Positions 43,212 through 52,615 are shown, counted from the first letter of the stretch. The stretch is 64,000 nt of DNA from Flemingiibacterium sp045634005 (GCA_045634005.1 JAZQZL010000003.1:19917-83916), one strand, 5' to 3'. The notes: generated by a model not told the origin, from the letters alone. Program-made: numbers and translations.

Positions 43212-45320
43212 TTACTTTCCGTATTTTTCGAGTAAATAATCGCAGTTTACGACCTTCTCGCAGATACCGAATCGGCTGAAGTAGTAGTGGTTTGCCGCCT
43301 CAAATCCGATTGCAGGATTCTTATTCATAAGAGCGAGCATATTGACAGCGTTTTCACGTTCGTCGAGAACGATATCGTAAAGCTCCTTGTTCGTGCCGCC
43401 GTTATCTCGAAGGCTTACGAATTTCGAGAGATTAAGCGACGATCTGAAGAGGCTGTAGCCTGCCTCTGCCATTACCCTCAGCTCCTCATTATCGTCATTT
43501 TCGATGAGAGCAAGTCCCTCTTTCCACTTCGTGCAAAGCTTTGTAAGCTGATCTATATATACGTCCTCCGGATAGAACTTCGTAGCACCGCGCTCTGCAC
43601 CGCGCCAACGGGTAAGATCGTCGTAGGCATAGCAGGTCATAGTGGCACGGTAGCCCGTAGGCTCCTCATAGAACAGTGTAGACGGGCCGGAATTCTGCGG
43701 GCCGAAATACGCAACGTTGAGGCTGGACGGGAATTCGGAAAACGCCTCAGAAAACAGCTTTGTAGCTTTTACCATATTATCGCTGATCGTGGGGATCTTC
43801 GCATTCTCAAAGAAATACTTGCAAGCGTAGAGAAGGTTCATCGAGGGATATCCGCCAAGCGTCCAGGAAAGCTGAACGTGGTTTACGCCAGCGTCGCGAA
43901 GGCCTGACATCATCTTGTCAACCTTATCAAAAACGGGCAGCGCGGGAACGGTCGAGCACTCCCAAGTATTGTTGATCTGCACCTTTGCGGCAGTTTCAAG
44001 ACCTCTCTGTTGTGCACGCTTCCACATTGCGAGCGATCTCTCGCCGGGACCGATAATATTAAGCGAATAGTCTGCGAGTGTACGCTCAAGTCCACCTATG
44101 GTATATTTGATACCGGACTCGGCAATGCTCTCGACGATAACTCTTTCGGGCAAGTGGTCGATGACGTCAAATCTTGCTTCGAGGGTGTCGCAGTCCCAAG
44201 AGAAATCGAACACCTTAATGCTCGGGTCAACTCTGTCAACGCCGGCACGGAAAGCGTGGAATATCTCGCCGATAACCTCGCCGACGGTTCTCTGACTGCA
44301 TCTCGGACAGTTGCACTTTTCGGGTACGTGAACGTGAGAATAGCAGTTGGTAAGATTTTCGCTCTTACACATACAGATAAATCCGCCGATAAGGGGTGCG
44401 TTTCTGCAAATCGTTTCAAGAGCGTTAGAAAGGTAGTCCTGAACCTCCTTTGTAGAGGTGCACATACAGATATGCTCGTCATTCGACTCGTGTCCCTTTA
44501 TGTGAGGATACTTTTCAAAGAACGCCTTGTTCATCGAGCGAGGCTCGTTCAAATAAAGGTATATCTTGATGCCGTATTTATCGCATCTCTCGGTAAACTT
44601 TTTGAGGTTTGCAAGGCGCTTTTCATAGCCTGCCGAAAGCTCCTTGTTAAACGGAAATTCGGTAAGAAGATACAGCACGCCCTGAAGGTAAATTCCGTTA
44701 ACGCCGACACGGCTGTAGCTCTCGAGAAGCGAATCGGGACAGTACGTTTCGCTGTCAACGTCGAGACACTTCTGATAGAGGCCGGAGAAAAGGTAGATAA
44801 TTCTCGCGCCGAAGTTTTCCTTGCCGGAAAGCTCTACGTCGGGCATTATGTAATCAAACTCGAAGGGCTTCTTGCCTTCAAGCGAAAGCGTGCTCATAGA
44901 GAGCTTGATTCTCGCAAGCGCGACCTTGTCGGATTCGGTAATTTCCTTCCAAGCAAGTCTTTCGCAAACGGGCTTCTTGCCAAGCTTAATGTCGAGAAAG
45001 TCCTCCTCGCGGAGAAGAATAGCGAGCTCGTCCTCATCGGTTTCAAGTAACTCAATAAGCTGCTCGTACGGCATAAGGTGCCACATAGCACGGATTATCG
45101 TGATGTAGCCGACTCTAAGCCAAACGTCACTCTTCTGATCCTCCATAATACCCATAGCCGCGCCGAGTTCTTTAATGTTTTCGGGCGTGGTTCCGAGTGT
45201 CTTTGCTATCTTTTCGTACGTAAAAAATTCAAGCGCGCGGTATACGAACGCACATTCAAGCGTCGGAAAATGCGGTATTTTAACGGGCGCTTTATCGAGC
45301 TTCGGAAGTTCAAATTTCAT
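43212..45320 (-). CDS. Glycoside-hydrolase-like TIM-barrel protein, paralogue B
   Basis: 702 residues, no signal peptide. Not assigned to a named family. N-terminal ~130 residues contain a helix-turn-helix-like stretch (ALEFFTYEKIAKTLGTTPENIKELGAAMG). The rest reads as a (beta/alpha)8 sugar enzyme: ARIIYLFSGLYQ, YGIKIYLYLNEPRSMN, GGFICMCKSENLTNCYSHVHV, a CNCPRC cysteine pair, VFDFSWDCD, AAKVQINNTWECSTVPALP and VQLSWTLGGYPS. The Cys-x2-Cys after a His-rich loop recalls DUF4838/GH67-like proteins. Very similar end to end to the gene at 47362. Lies 26 bp behind the peptidase gene, in its operon. Confidence 0.7.
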   Translation of the reverse strand: MKFELPKLDKAPVKIPHFPTLECAFVYRALEFFTYEKIAKTLGTTPENIKELGAAMGIMEDQKSDVWLRVGYITIIRAMWHLMPYEQLIELLETDEDELAILLREEDFLDIKLGKKPVCERLAWKEITESDKVALARIKLSMSTLSLEGKKPFEFDYIMPDVELSGKENFGARIIYLFSGLYQKCLDVDSETYCPDSLLESYSRVGVNGIYLQGVLYLLTEFPFNKELSAGYEKRLANLKKFTERCDKYGIKIYLYLNEPRSMNKAFFEKYPHIKGHESNDEHICMCTSTKEVQDYLSNALETICRNAPLIGGFICMCKSENLTNCYSHVHVPEKCNCPRCSQRTVGEVIGEIFHAFRAGVDRVDPSIKVFDFSWDCDTLEARFDVIDHLPERVIVESIAESGIKYTIGGLERTLADYSLNIIGPGERSLAMWKRAQQRGLETAAKVQINNTWECSTVPALPVFDKVDKMMSGLRDAGVNHVQLSWTLGGYPSMNLLYACKYFFENAKIPTISDNMVKATKLFSEAFSEFPSSLNVAYFGPQNSGPSTLFYEEPTGYRATMTCYAYDDLTRWRGAERGATKFYPEDVYIDQLTKLCTKWKEGLALIENDDNEELRVMAEAGYSLFRSSLNLSKFVSLRDNGGTNKELYDIVLDERENAVNMLALMNKNPAIGFEAANHYYFSRFGICEKVVNCDYLLEKYGK

Positions 45321-45346
45321 TGTATTTTACCTTGCCTTTCGGATGA

Positions 45347-47209
45347 TTATTTTACTTCTTCGAGATAGCCGTACTTTGCAAGGAATGCAAAATATTCGAG
45401 GTTCTTCTCGATGCCGACATCGGAGGTTCTGGTGTTGTGAGCCGCATCTCTGAGGCGGATAGCGTCGAGAGCGGTTCTCTCGGGAGAAATAAGTCCCCAA
45501 ACCATTTCGTGACAAGGCTCAATAAACCTGCGCTCTGCAACGGGCACGCGTGCCTGCGAGAACGGAAGTCCCTTGGTTGCCTTGCGGTAACGAATGCTGT
45601 TTGCCTTCTTTTCAGCCTCGGAGAGCTCGCGCTCGGGAAGCTCCTTGAGATAACCGTCAGCCCAATGCTCGGGAAGCGTAGGAGTTACAACGCCGTCAAA
45701 GAAGCGGTTGAAGGAGTCCATTCTGCCGAGATAAAGCATTTCTGCCGCATCGCATCTCCACTTTGCGTCGATTTTTGCAAGCTTTCCTGCACCTGCAAGG
45801 CCTGAAATGTAGTTCTTTCTAAGCTCCAGCCATTTTGCCGCGGTAGGCTCGAGTGCCGCCGCAAGCTTTGCAAAATGCTCTCTGTCGCCGCAGACGAGTA
45901 CTGCGGTGTAAGCTGCAAGCATAGGAATGAGCTTTGCCATAAGCTCGGGAATCATTCCGTCGAAGATACGTGCGTCTGCGTGGTGATAGTCGCCGCGGTT
46001 GTTGCCACAGCCGCTCACGCACCAGGTGGTGGGAATATCAACGGTGGTCTCCGCCTGCCAGCAGTCGTCGGACATATTACCCGGCTGAAGCGAGAAGCGA
46101 ACGTCGGGACAGAAGCGATCCATCGCCTCATTAAAGAGCATATCGCCAAAGAACGGACTTGAAAGCGGCGACTCTCTGATTCCAATAGGCTGATTAAGCA
46201 CCTTCGTCGCATAGCAGGTCAGGGTGTCGATGCTTGCAGCCGCGAGAATTCTCTTGTCGTGATTTGCGAAGAACGCGGCGAAGCCGTAGCGCTCCATTGA
46301 GAATATAAGACGGAGCGTCTTTTCGGGCTTCGGAAGCACGCCGTCCTCGATAAGCTTTTTAAGCATAAGCGCAACCTCAACTCCAACGCCAAAGCCCTGT
46401 GAGTCGTCGGAGTAGAAGGGCTCGTAAAGGTGAGCGAGAATCGCAAACTCGTCCTCAGACTTGCCGGGAATGGTTGCTGTTACAGTGTAGATCTCGCCGT
46501 CGTAAAGCTTGGTGTCCATAACGCCGTGAAGGACTACCTTACCCTTTGCGAGAAGATTGAGAAGCTTCATACCGGTCTCGCAGGAAACGCAGAAGATCGA
46601 TGTCATCGGATCTTCCTTAAGGTTGTACCAGCCGATCTTACCGTGACCGTTGGTCCACGAGGGAACGTCCGGCTCGTGCTCGGCGGTGTTGAACGCCGCG
46701 AAAACGATGCCTGCGCAGCCGGCACCCGCAAGCGTTACGCAAAGCGGATTCTGCGGCGGAAGATAGCCGCGGTAGAACACGTACTTACCCTTGCAGTCGG
46801 GGTTCTTCGGATCGAGCGTTGCATAGTCAACAAGCTCCGCGGTAATACCGCCCTCGGGAGTGGGCGCGGAATATTCGGAAACGTATATCGTGGAGATATC
46901 GGTATCCGCGATCATTTCGTTTATAGGCTCAACGATCTCAAGTGTGCTGCGTCCGCAAAGGTCCCACGCCTGAGGCATTATGAAGTCGAAATTAGCGGTT
47001 TCTCCGTCAGCCTTGTGCGCGATACGGCGAACGTCGGAAAATCCTGCTTCACGAAGCACCTTTTCGCACCAAGCGGTAGACTTATTGAAGGTGTTATATC
47101 CGCGCGGATCCTCGAGCTCCTTGAGTGTCTTGATGGTTTCGAGCGTTCTCTTTTCGTCATACAGCTTGCAAAGCGTATCGTAGAGATCGGATTTGAAAAA
47201 AATGCTCAT
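45347..47209 (-). CDS. M28-like peptidase/aminopeptidase with PA-type insert
   Basis: 620 residues, no signal peptide. N-terminal region LKELEDPRGYNTFNKSTAWCEKVLREAGFSDVRRI is typical of M28/DUF4910 proteins. A PA-like insert (GKYVFYRGYLPPQNPLCVTLAGAGCAGIVFA) is about 140-190. The metallopeptidase core has FAILAHLYEPFYSDDSQGFGVGVEVALML (H and D ligands), LRLIFSMERYGFAAF (Glu) and GDYHHADARIFDGM. It sits between two near-identical GH-like genes, has its own promoter and shares a transcript with paralogue B. A joint role on a glycopeptide is plausible but unproven. Confidence 0.8.
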   Translation of the reverse strand: MSIFFKSDLYDTLCKLYDEKRTLETIKTLKELEDPRGYNTFNKSTAWCEKVLREAGFSDVRRIAHKADGETANFDFIMPQAWDLCGRSTLEIVEPINEMIADTDISTIYVSEYSAPTPEGGITAELVDYATLDPKNPDCKGKYVFYRGYLPPQNPLCVTLAGAGCAGIVFAAFNTAEHEPDVPSWTNGHGKIGWYNLKEDPMTSIFCVSCETGMKLLNLLAKGKVVLHGVMDTKLYDGEIYTVTATIPGKSEDEFAILAHLYEPFYSDDSQGFGVGVEVALMLKKLIEDGVLPKPEKTLRLIFSMERYGFAAFFANHDKRILAAASIDTLTCYATKVLNQPIGIRESPLSSPFFGDMLFNEAMDRFCPDVRFSLQPGNMSDDCWQAETTVDIPTTWCVSGCGNNRGDYHHADARIFDGMIPELMAKLIPMLAAYTAVLVCGDREHFAKLAAALEPTAAKWLELRKNYISGLAGAGKLAKIDAKWRCDAAEMLYLGRMDSFNRFFDGVVTPTLPEHWADGYLKELPERELSEAEKKANSIRYRKATKGLPFSQARVPVAERRFIEPCHEMVWGLISPERTALDAIRLRDAAHNTRTSDVGIEKNLEYFAFLAKYGYLEEVK

Positions 47210-47264
47210 AGTTTTCTCCTCAAAAAATTTTTAGCAGTATTAATTTACGCTAATTATCACAAAT

Positions 47265-47293
47265 ATTGTATCACAGCGTCGTATGTTTGTCAA
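47265..47293 (-). promoter_or_regulatory. Promoter of the peptidase/GH-like B operon
   Basis: On the minus strand TTGACA (47293-47288), 17-nt spacer, TACAAT (47270-47265). Confidence 0.7.
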
Positions 47294-47361
47294 TACACTT
47301 TTCAATAAAAGTCATTGAACAAAACGACGAAGAATAAGGGCCTCAAACGCGTTTTTTTGCT

Positions 47362-49476
47362 TTACTCGTTAGAGCCGTACTTTTCGAGCAGATAGTCGCA
47401 GTTTACAACCTTCTCACAAATACCGAAGCGGCTGAAATAATAGTGGTTGGCAGCCTCAAATCCGATTGACGGATCCTCATTCATAAGTGAGAGCATTTTG
47501 AGTGCATTTTCTCTCTCGTCGAGAACGATGTCGTAAAGCTCCTTTGCACTACCGCCGTTATCGCGCATTCTTATGAATTTCGAGAGATTGCGCGACGATC
47601 TGAATATGCTGTATCCCGCCTCTGCCATTATGCGAAGCTCCTTATTCTCACCGTCACCGATAAGCTCAATACCCTCCGCCCACTTCTCGCAAACCTTTTC
47701 GAGCTGGCTTATAAATACGCCCTCGGAATATCTGTTTTTGTATCCCGGACGAGCACCGCGCCAGCCTGCAAGATCGTCGAAAGCATAGCAGGTCATCGTA
47801 GCGCTATATCCGGTGGGCTTTTCATAAAAGAGCGTGGATGCGCCCGCGTTCTGCGGGCCGTAGTACGCGACGTTGGCATTGGATGGGAACTCGCTGAATG
47901 CCTCGGAGAATATCTTCGTTGCCTTCTGCATATTCTCGCTGATTTCGGGAATTTTCGCGTTTTCAAAGAAATATTTGCAAGCGTAAAGCAGGTTCATCGA
48001 CGGGTATCCACCAAGCGTCCACGAAAGCTGAATGTGATCTACCTCCGCCTCGCGTAGCTTTGTCATAAGCTCGTCAACCTTACCGAGCACGGGAAGCGCC
48101 GGCACCGTCGAGCACTCCCACGTGGTGTTGATCTGCACCTTCGCCGCGGTTTCAAGTCCGCGAGCCTTGGCAGCCTGCCACATCTTGAGCGATCTGTTTC
48201 CGGGGCCTAAAATATTGAGCGAATAGTCGGAAAGTCGCTGTCTTTCGCCTGCGATCTCAAATTCAATGCCAGACTCGCAGATGCTCTCCACGATAACTCT
48301 CTCGGGAAGATGTCTTATGACGTCAAGTCGCACCTCAAGGTCGTCGCCATCCCACGAAAAGTCAAACACCTTCATCGTCGGGTCTACGCGGTCAACGCCC
48401 TCTCGGATAGCGTGGAACAGCTCACCTATGACCTCTCCGATGCTTCTGTCCTTACAGCGCGGACAGCTTGTAAATCCCGAATTAAGCACGTGCGAATAGC
48501 AGTTGGTGAGATTTTCACTCTTGGCCATACAGATAAATCCGCCAAGCAACGGCGCATTTCTGCACACGGTTTCAATCGCATTGCTTATGTAGTCGCGAAC
48601 CTCCTTCGTTGAGGTGCACATACAGATGCGCTCGTCGTCCGCATAGTGTCCCATTATGTGCGGATGCTTCTCGAAAAACGCCTTGTTCATCGAGCGCGGC
48701 TCGTTTATGTAAAGGTAAATCTTTATGCCGTATTTCGCGCATCTTTCGGTAAAGTTCTTGAGATTTGCCAGACGCTTTTCAAATCCTGCTGAAAGCTCCT
48801 TGTTAAACGGAAATTCAGTGAGCATATAAAGTACGCCCTGCAGATAAATGCCGTTGACTCCAACTCGGCTGTAGCTCTCAAGAAGCTCGTCGGGACAGTA
48901 CGTTTCACTGTCAACGTCAAGGCACTTCTGATAAAGTCCCGAGAAAAGATATATGATTCTCGCGCCGAAATTTTCCTTGCCTGAAAACTCTGTTTCGGGC
49001 ATTATGTACTCAAACTCAAACGGCTTTTTGCCTTCAAGCGAAAGCTCGCTCATCGAACGCTTTATCCTTGCAAGTGCTGCTTTATCGTCCTCGGTGATGT
49101 CCTTCCAGACAAGCTTTTCGCACACAGGCTTGTCCCAAAGCTTGTAGTTGAGGAAATCCTCCTCTCGAAGAAGTATCGCAAACTCATCTTCACCTATATC
49201 GAGAAGCTTCAAAAGCTGCTCATACGGCAAAATGTGCCACATCGCGCGAATGACCGTGATGTATCCCTTGGTAAGCCACACGTCATTTTGCCGGTCGCAT
49301 GAGATGCCCATAGCATCGCCAAGAACTCTTACATTTTCGGGTGTAGTTCCCAAAATTTCCGCTATTTTTTCATATGTGAAAAATTCAAGCGCACGGAATA
49401 CGAACGCCGCCTCTTCGCTCGGAAAATGCGGCAGTGGAACGGATGCCTTACCAAGCTTCGGAAGCTCAAATTTCAT
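47362..49476 (-). CDS. Glycoside-hydrolase-like TIM-barrel protein, paralogue A
   Basis: 704 residues. Aligns with the 43212 gene over its whole length, with long identical blocks (GARIIYLFSGLYQKCLDVDSETY region, SRVGVNGIYLQGVLY, NEPRSMNKAFFEK, SWTLGGYPSMNLLYACKYFF, FSRFGICEKVVNCDYLLEKYG). The cysteine pair is CPRC (TSCPRCKDR). Even the untranslated region before the start is similar (CTTTCGG plus a shared CTTACC/CTTGCC). It has its own TTGACA promoter. Recent duplication, probably with different substrate preference. Family unresolved, as for paralogue B. Confidence 0.7.
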   Translation of the reverse strand: MKFELPKLGKASVPLPHFPSEEAAFVFRALEFFTYEKIAEILGTTPENVRVLGDAMGISCDRQNDVWLTKGYITVIRAMWHILPYEQLLKLLDIGEDEFAILLREEDFLNYKLWDKPVCEKLVWKDITEDDKAALARIKRSMSELSLEGKKPFEFEYIMPETEFSGKENFGARIIYLFSGLYQKCLDVDSETYCPDELLESYSRVGVNGIYLQGVLYMLTEFPFNKELSAGFEKRLANLKNFTERCAKYGIKIYLYINEPRSMNKAFFEKHPHIMGHYADDERICMCTSTKEVRDYISNAIETVCRNAPLLGGFICMAKSENLTNCYSHVLNSGFTSCPRCKDRSIGEVIGELFHAIREGVDRVDPTMKVFDFSWDGDDLEVRLDVIRHLPERVIVESICESGIEFEIAGERQRLSDYSLNILGPGNRSLKMWQAAKARGLETAAKVQINTTWECSTVPALPVLGKVDELMTKLREAEVDHIQLSWTLGGYPSMNLLYACKYFFENAKIPEISENMQKATKIFSEAFSEFPSNANVAYYGPQNAGASTLFYEKPTGYSATMTCYAFDDLAGWRGARPGYKNRYSEGVFISQLEKVCEKWAEGIELIGDGENKELRIMAEAGYSIFRSSRNLSKFIRMRDNGGSAKELYDIVLDERENALKMLSLMNEDPSIGFEAANHYYFSRFGICEKVVNCDYLLEKYGSNE

Positions 49477-49518
49477 TTTAGTTTACCTTACCTTTCGGTT
49501 ATGATGTCTATTCAACTT

Positions 49519-49547
49519 ATTTTATCACACTTTACACCGCTTGTCAA
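49519..49547 (-). promoter_or_regulatory. Promoter of GH-like paralogue A
   Basis: On the minus strand TTGACA (49547-49542), 17-nt spacer, TAAAAT (49524-49519). Confidence 0.75.
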
Positions 49548-49561
49548 TCAAAATCAAGGTA

Positions 49562-49590
49562 TTGACATCGTCTATTTTTTATATTATAAT
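49562..49590 (+). promoter_or_regulatory. Promoter of the polysaccharide deacetylase-like gene
   Basis: TTGACA (49562-49567), 17-nt spacer, TATAAT (49585-49590), both perfect. The leader is about 155 nt and contains two CAGTTGATT words (near 49656 and 49674) and a second weaker promoter (TTGAAA near 49688, TACACT near 49711). Confidence 0.75.
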
Positions 49591-49754
49591 GGACTTGCAA
49601 TTGCTGCCATAGCAGCACTGTAAATGTGAGCCTATAGAGAAGGTATCTTTGCAGTTGATTTATCCATAAAGACAGTTGATTCACCCCTTGAAATCCACAC
49701 CTTTAAATGATACACTTAAAGTGAATCTACCACCTTACATAAAGGAGCATTACG

Positions 49755-51077
49755 ATGACCGATATAATCATCTCCTTCGACACGGAGGATTTCACATCAA
49801 ACATATCCGCTGACGCCATTTTAGAGGAGGCGCAGATACTGCGCTCTCACGGCATAAAGGGCGGCTTTCAGGTCGTAGGTCTGCTCGCAAAGCAGCTCGG
49901 CGCTTGGGGCCGCGAGGACATTAAGGAAGAACTAAAAAATCACGAAATTTGCTTCCACTCCTACGGTCACTCGTATCACCCGACTATAAACGAATATACA
50001 GACCTCGAGGATTACGGCGAGGCTCGCCGCATACTTTGGGAAAGCGAGAGTGAGGGTGCCAAGCTCGTTCGCGATTTCTTCGGCAACGACAAGTTTTACT
50101 CAGCCTGCCCCCCCGGCAACTCTCTGAGCTACGTTGCAATGTACGCTTACGCGGATATGGACATACCGATATACGCCGGCACTAACTGTGACACGGCAGA
50201 CGGTCGCGGCGTATTTTTGTGTAACGTATATCACACTGAATACTCTGTTTCCTTTGAGGAAATATCCGAGCTCGACAGCGATGAGAAAATGCGCGAGGTT
50301 CTTGACAGGCTCGCAACAAAAAAGCGTGCTATCGTCTACACTCATCCAAACAGCGCGAAGTTCCACAGCTATTGGGACCTTGTAAACTACTATAAAAAGA
50401 ACATTCACGAATGGGGCGAATGGGAAAATCCTCCGAGAAAAACAGAGGAAGAAACCGCAACATTTTACACGCGCATGAACCGCTTCATCGAGCTTATGAA
50501 GGCTGACGGCAGATTTAACATCACCGCATACTCCGAGCTCGCAAAGCAGATCGAAAGCGAGTCCGTCAGAAAAATCACCGCTGCGGACATTCCCGCTATT
50601 CGCGAAAAGCTTCGCGCGGAGTTTGCGACCATCGAATCGCCCGTGTCGCTCTCTGTATCCGATATATTCCTTGCCTGCCGCGACATTCTTCTCGGAAATG
50701 ATGATCACGTCTGCGGCAAGGTCTACGGCTTCCTTGACGAGCCTTTCGCGGCAAGTGAAGATCTTACGCTCTCCAAAGCCGACATCGTAAAATCCGCCGC
50801 AGAAATAAACGCTGACGGATTCTTGCCAACCGAAATCACCGTCGGAGGGCACAGGATCGGTCCTGCCGATTGGCTCTTTGCGGCAATGGATATCATCTGC
50901 GGCGCAGACACTGTAACCGTTACACCGCGCGAGCAGTTACCCTCGCTCGATCCGCTTCCCTCCCTCAAGAAATCACGCTCTATGAAGGGCTGGATAAACG
51001 GCGACGACTTCGTGGACAACTACCTTGTAAAGCGCTTAAAGCTCCAGATATGGACTATGAGATATCTCGGTGAGTAA
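49755..51077 (+). CDS. Polysaccharide deacetylase-like protein (NodB fold) with C-terminal extension
   Basis: 440 residues, no signal peptide. The N-terminal domain has the NodB metal-binding FDTED at the start (residues 8-12) and NHEICFHSYGHSYHP (HSxxH-type) near 70-80, plus YTHPNS late in the barrel. After about 260 the sequence is helical and ends in DDFVDNYLVKRLKLQIWTMRYLGE, not a known domain. Probably deacetylates or otherwise processes a carbohydrate in the cytoplasm; it follows two GH-like genes on the other strand, which supports glycan metabolism. RBS AAAGGAG. Confidence 0.8.
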   Translation: MTDIIISFDTEDFTSNISADAILEEAQILRSHGIKGGFQVVGLLAKQLGAWGREDIKEELKNHEICFHSYGHSYHPTINEYTDLEDYGEARRILWESESEGAKLVRDFFGNDKFYSACPPGNSLSYVAMYAYADMDIPIYAGTNCDTADGRGVFLCNVYHTEYSVSFEEISELDSDEKMREVLDRLATKKRAIVYTHPNSAKFHSYWDLVNYYKKNIHEWGEWENPPRKTEEETATFYTRMNRFIELMKADGRFNITAYSELAKQIESESVRKITAADIPAIREKLRAEFATIESPVSLSVSDIFLACRDILLGNDDHVCGKVYGFLDEPFAASEDLTLSKADIVKSAAEINADGFLPTEITVGGHRIGPADWLFAAMDIICGADTVTVTPREQLPSLDPLPSLKKSRSMKGWINGDDFVDNYLVKRLKLQIWTMRYLGE

Positions 51078-51082
51078 AGATT

Positions 51083-51116
51083 AAAAAGTGCCGTAAATAC
51101 GGCACTTTTTGTTTTT
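51083..51116 (+). terminator. Terminator at the end of the core region
   Basis: 13-bp perfect stem AAAAAGTGCCGTA (51083-51095) with 51098-51110, loop AA, then GTTTTTG. Confidence 0.9.
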
Positions 51117-51117
51117 G

Positions 51118-51129
51118 TGGTGGAGGCGA
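51118..51129 (+). repeat. Left copy of a 12-bp direct repeat (att-like)
   Basis: TGGTGGAGGCGA, repeated at 58830-58841. Its complement ends CGCCTCCACCA, like the 3' end of many tmRNA genes, a common integration site. No integrase is seen between the copies. Confidence 0.3.
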
Positions 51130-51168
51130 GATAGCACCTTTCATTATCTCTAAAAGGGGAATATGGGT

Positions 51169-51209
51169 AGAGTCGCTATCCCGGCTACGATGCCCGTGAT
51201 AGCGACTCT
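51169..51209. repeat. Inverted repeat with 12-bp arms
   Basis: AGAGTCGCTATC (51169-51180) and GATAGCGACTCT (51198-51209), 17-nt loop. It lies in the spacer between the core and accessory regions and has no T-run. The rest of this 300-bp spacer is AT-rich, with a second inverted pair AGTGGAT/ATCCACT (51327-51333 and 51356-51362). Confidence 0.7.
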
Positions 51210-51403
51210 TGTCAATGCTCATTTTACAGGATTTTCGAAGGCCATTCGAATAAAACATCCAAATCAATTCTTAAATTTTAAAAAATCTAAACTCCATCCC
51301 AAATATATGTATCATACCCTTTTATTAGTGGATATTTTTTAATTTACTGTAAACAATCCACTCAAAAAGAAGGGATTTCGGAACTTTTACCGATATTTAT
51401 ATA

Positions 51404-51727
51404 GTGGACACCAAAATTGAAGGAGGTACTGATTATGCACAAAACATGTTAACGGAGGGTGAGGTGCTCCGCATCCAAAACATTCTTAATGAAATTGAGA
51501 AGTGTCTCGGTCATCCGATTTCGGGAGGGATCATTGATGTATCAACCCTTAAAGATCATATACTTACCGGCGGCGAAGTGCTGCGTATTACTAACAATAT
51601 CCGCAAAATTGAGAAAAGGGCTAATGTAAGTAAATTAGATTCGGCACAAATGTCGCAAATCTTTGATGAATGCGGAAATGTCAGTTGGTTCGGCGGGTAC
51701 ATCTCGCCTGCTATCATTTTCGAATAA
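51404..51727 (+). CDS. Small protein of unknown function with an internal repeat
   Basis: 107 residues from GTG 51404, or 93 from ATG 51446. A strong AGGAGG at 51421-51426 points 8 nt downstream to an ATG (51435) in another frame that stops after five codons, so the real start is unclear. Two internal copies share (I/M)LT(E/G)GEVLRI-N-I--IEK, about 44 residues apart, each followed by a short tail. No membrane segment, not recognised. First gene of the accessory region. Confidence 0.55.
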   Translation: MDTKIEGGTDYAQNMLTEGEVLRIQNILNEIEKCLGHPISGGIIDVSTLKDHILTGGEVLRITNNIRKIEKRANVSKLDSAQMSQIFDECGNVSWFGGYISPAIIFE

Positions 51728-51746
51728 CTAATTATATCAAGTTCAG

Positions 51747-51780
51747 TGTACCGTTTTTGCCCCACCACATCGTATATAAT
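51747..51780 (+). promoter_or_regulatory. Promoter region with a 19-bp motif shared with the WYL gene promoter
   Basis: TATAAT at 51775-51780. The -35 region is overlapped by TGTACCGTTTTTGCCCCAC (51747-51765), which matches 54572-54590 at 15 of 19 positions. Candidate binding site for the WYL regulator. Confidence 0.45.
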
Positions 51781-51809
51781 ATGATCACAAATCAACGGAG
51801 GCAACTATT

Positions 51810-52271
51810 ATGAACATAACTATTCTTTCACGCAAAGCGGCGGAGGAAATGATAAGCTCGGTTTTCCCTAAAAACACCGCTGTCATCAGCTTCTACGATC
51901 CGGAGTCAAGACACGACGCCGACTATGCACCGGTAGATTATAAGGGCAAATGTGAACGCTACATAGGAGTATGCGTGCGTGATATCGACATTGAAATTCT
52001 CGGTGACTACGGACTTACATTTGAAACCTATCTCCCCGAGGCAAACGCCATTGCAAAATTTATTCTCTCTGCCAAGCATGATGGGCTTGACATCATATGC
52101 CAGTGCGAGTACGGTCAAAGCCGCAGTGCCGCCTGCGCTGCGGCAATAAAGGAATACTTTGAAGGCCGCGGCATCGAGATTTTCGCCGATTACAGATACT
52201 ACCCGAATCAGCTTATTTTCAACAAAATTTGGAATGCCTTAAAAGAAACCGGAGGCATCAAGCATGACTAA
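51810..52271 (+). CDS. Dual-specificity/tyrosine phosphatase-like protein
   Basis: 153 residues. Contains the CX5R phosphatase loop C99-E-Y-G-Q-S-R105 (CEYGQSRSAA) after a hydrophobic strand (LDIICQ), and a helix typical of the DSP/PTP fold after it. The usual general-acid Asp is not obvious. Bacterial relatives dephosphorylate proteins or small phospho-ligands. RBS ACGGAGG. The next gene starts within its end (8-nt overlap). Confidence 0.75.
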   Translation: MNITILSRKAAEEMISSVFPKNTAVISFYDPESRHDADYAPVDYKGKCERYIGVCVRDIDIEILGDYGLTFETYLPEANAIAKFILSAKHDGLDIICQCEYGQSRSAACAAAIKEYFEGRGIEIFADYRYYPNQLIFNKIWNALKETGGIKHD

Positions 52272-52566
52272 AACGTATGTGTATATAGATCACTCCGGTA
52301 TGGAATTTTATCTGTCCGACCGTGAGCGTACCGCGGCGGAAATGTATTGCTCTCTTTGCGAGTGCTCGGATAAGCTTATTGGCATATATGATGATGAAGA
52401 AGCGCTTGGGGCAAAGCTTGTGGATCTGTTTACCGCCGGTTATGACCTTCTTCCGTGCGACGATTATAACGAGATCAAGTACAAATACTGTCCGCCCGAG
52501 CTTCGCGAATGGGAGAAGCGCGACGATGATCCCAAAGGCTTTGAATTTAATTTTGATTTAGGATAA
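52264..52566 (+). CDS. Unknown acidic protein
   Basis: 100 residues, overlapping the phosphatase gene by 8 nt and with RBS GGAGG inside it, so it is translationally coupled. Aromatic, acidic, two close cysteines (CSLCECSDK). No known domain recognised. Its pattern (YVYIDHSGMEFYLSDRERTAAEMYC) occurs in no family I can name. Likely acts with the phosphatase-like protein. Confidence 0.65.
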   Translation: MTKTYVYIDHSGMEFYLSDRERTAAEMYCSLCECSDKLIGIYDDEEALGAKLVDLFTAGYDLLPCDDYNEIKYKYCPPELREWEKRDDDPKGFEFNFDLG

Positions 52567-52615
52567 AATGAGTTTATTTTTATCAATAATGTTAGGATTT
52601 CGAGAGGTGGCTGAA

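Noticed and set aside
49597..49754. 155-nt leader of the deacetylase-like gene as a riboswitch
   Set aside because: The duplicated CAGTTGATT words and a second weak promoter explain it. No stable terminator or anti-RBS hairpin was found.
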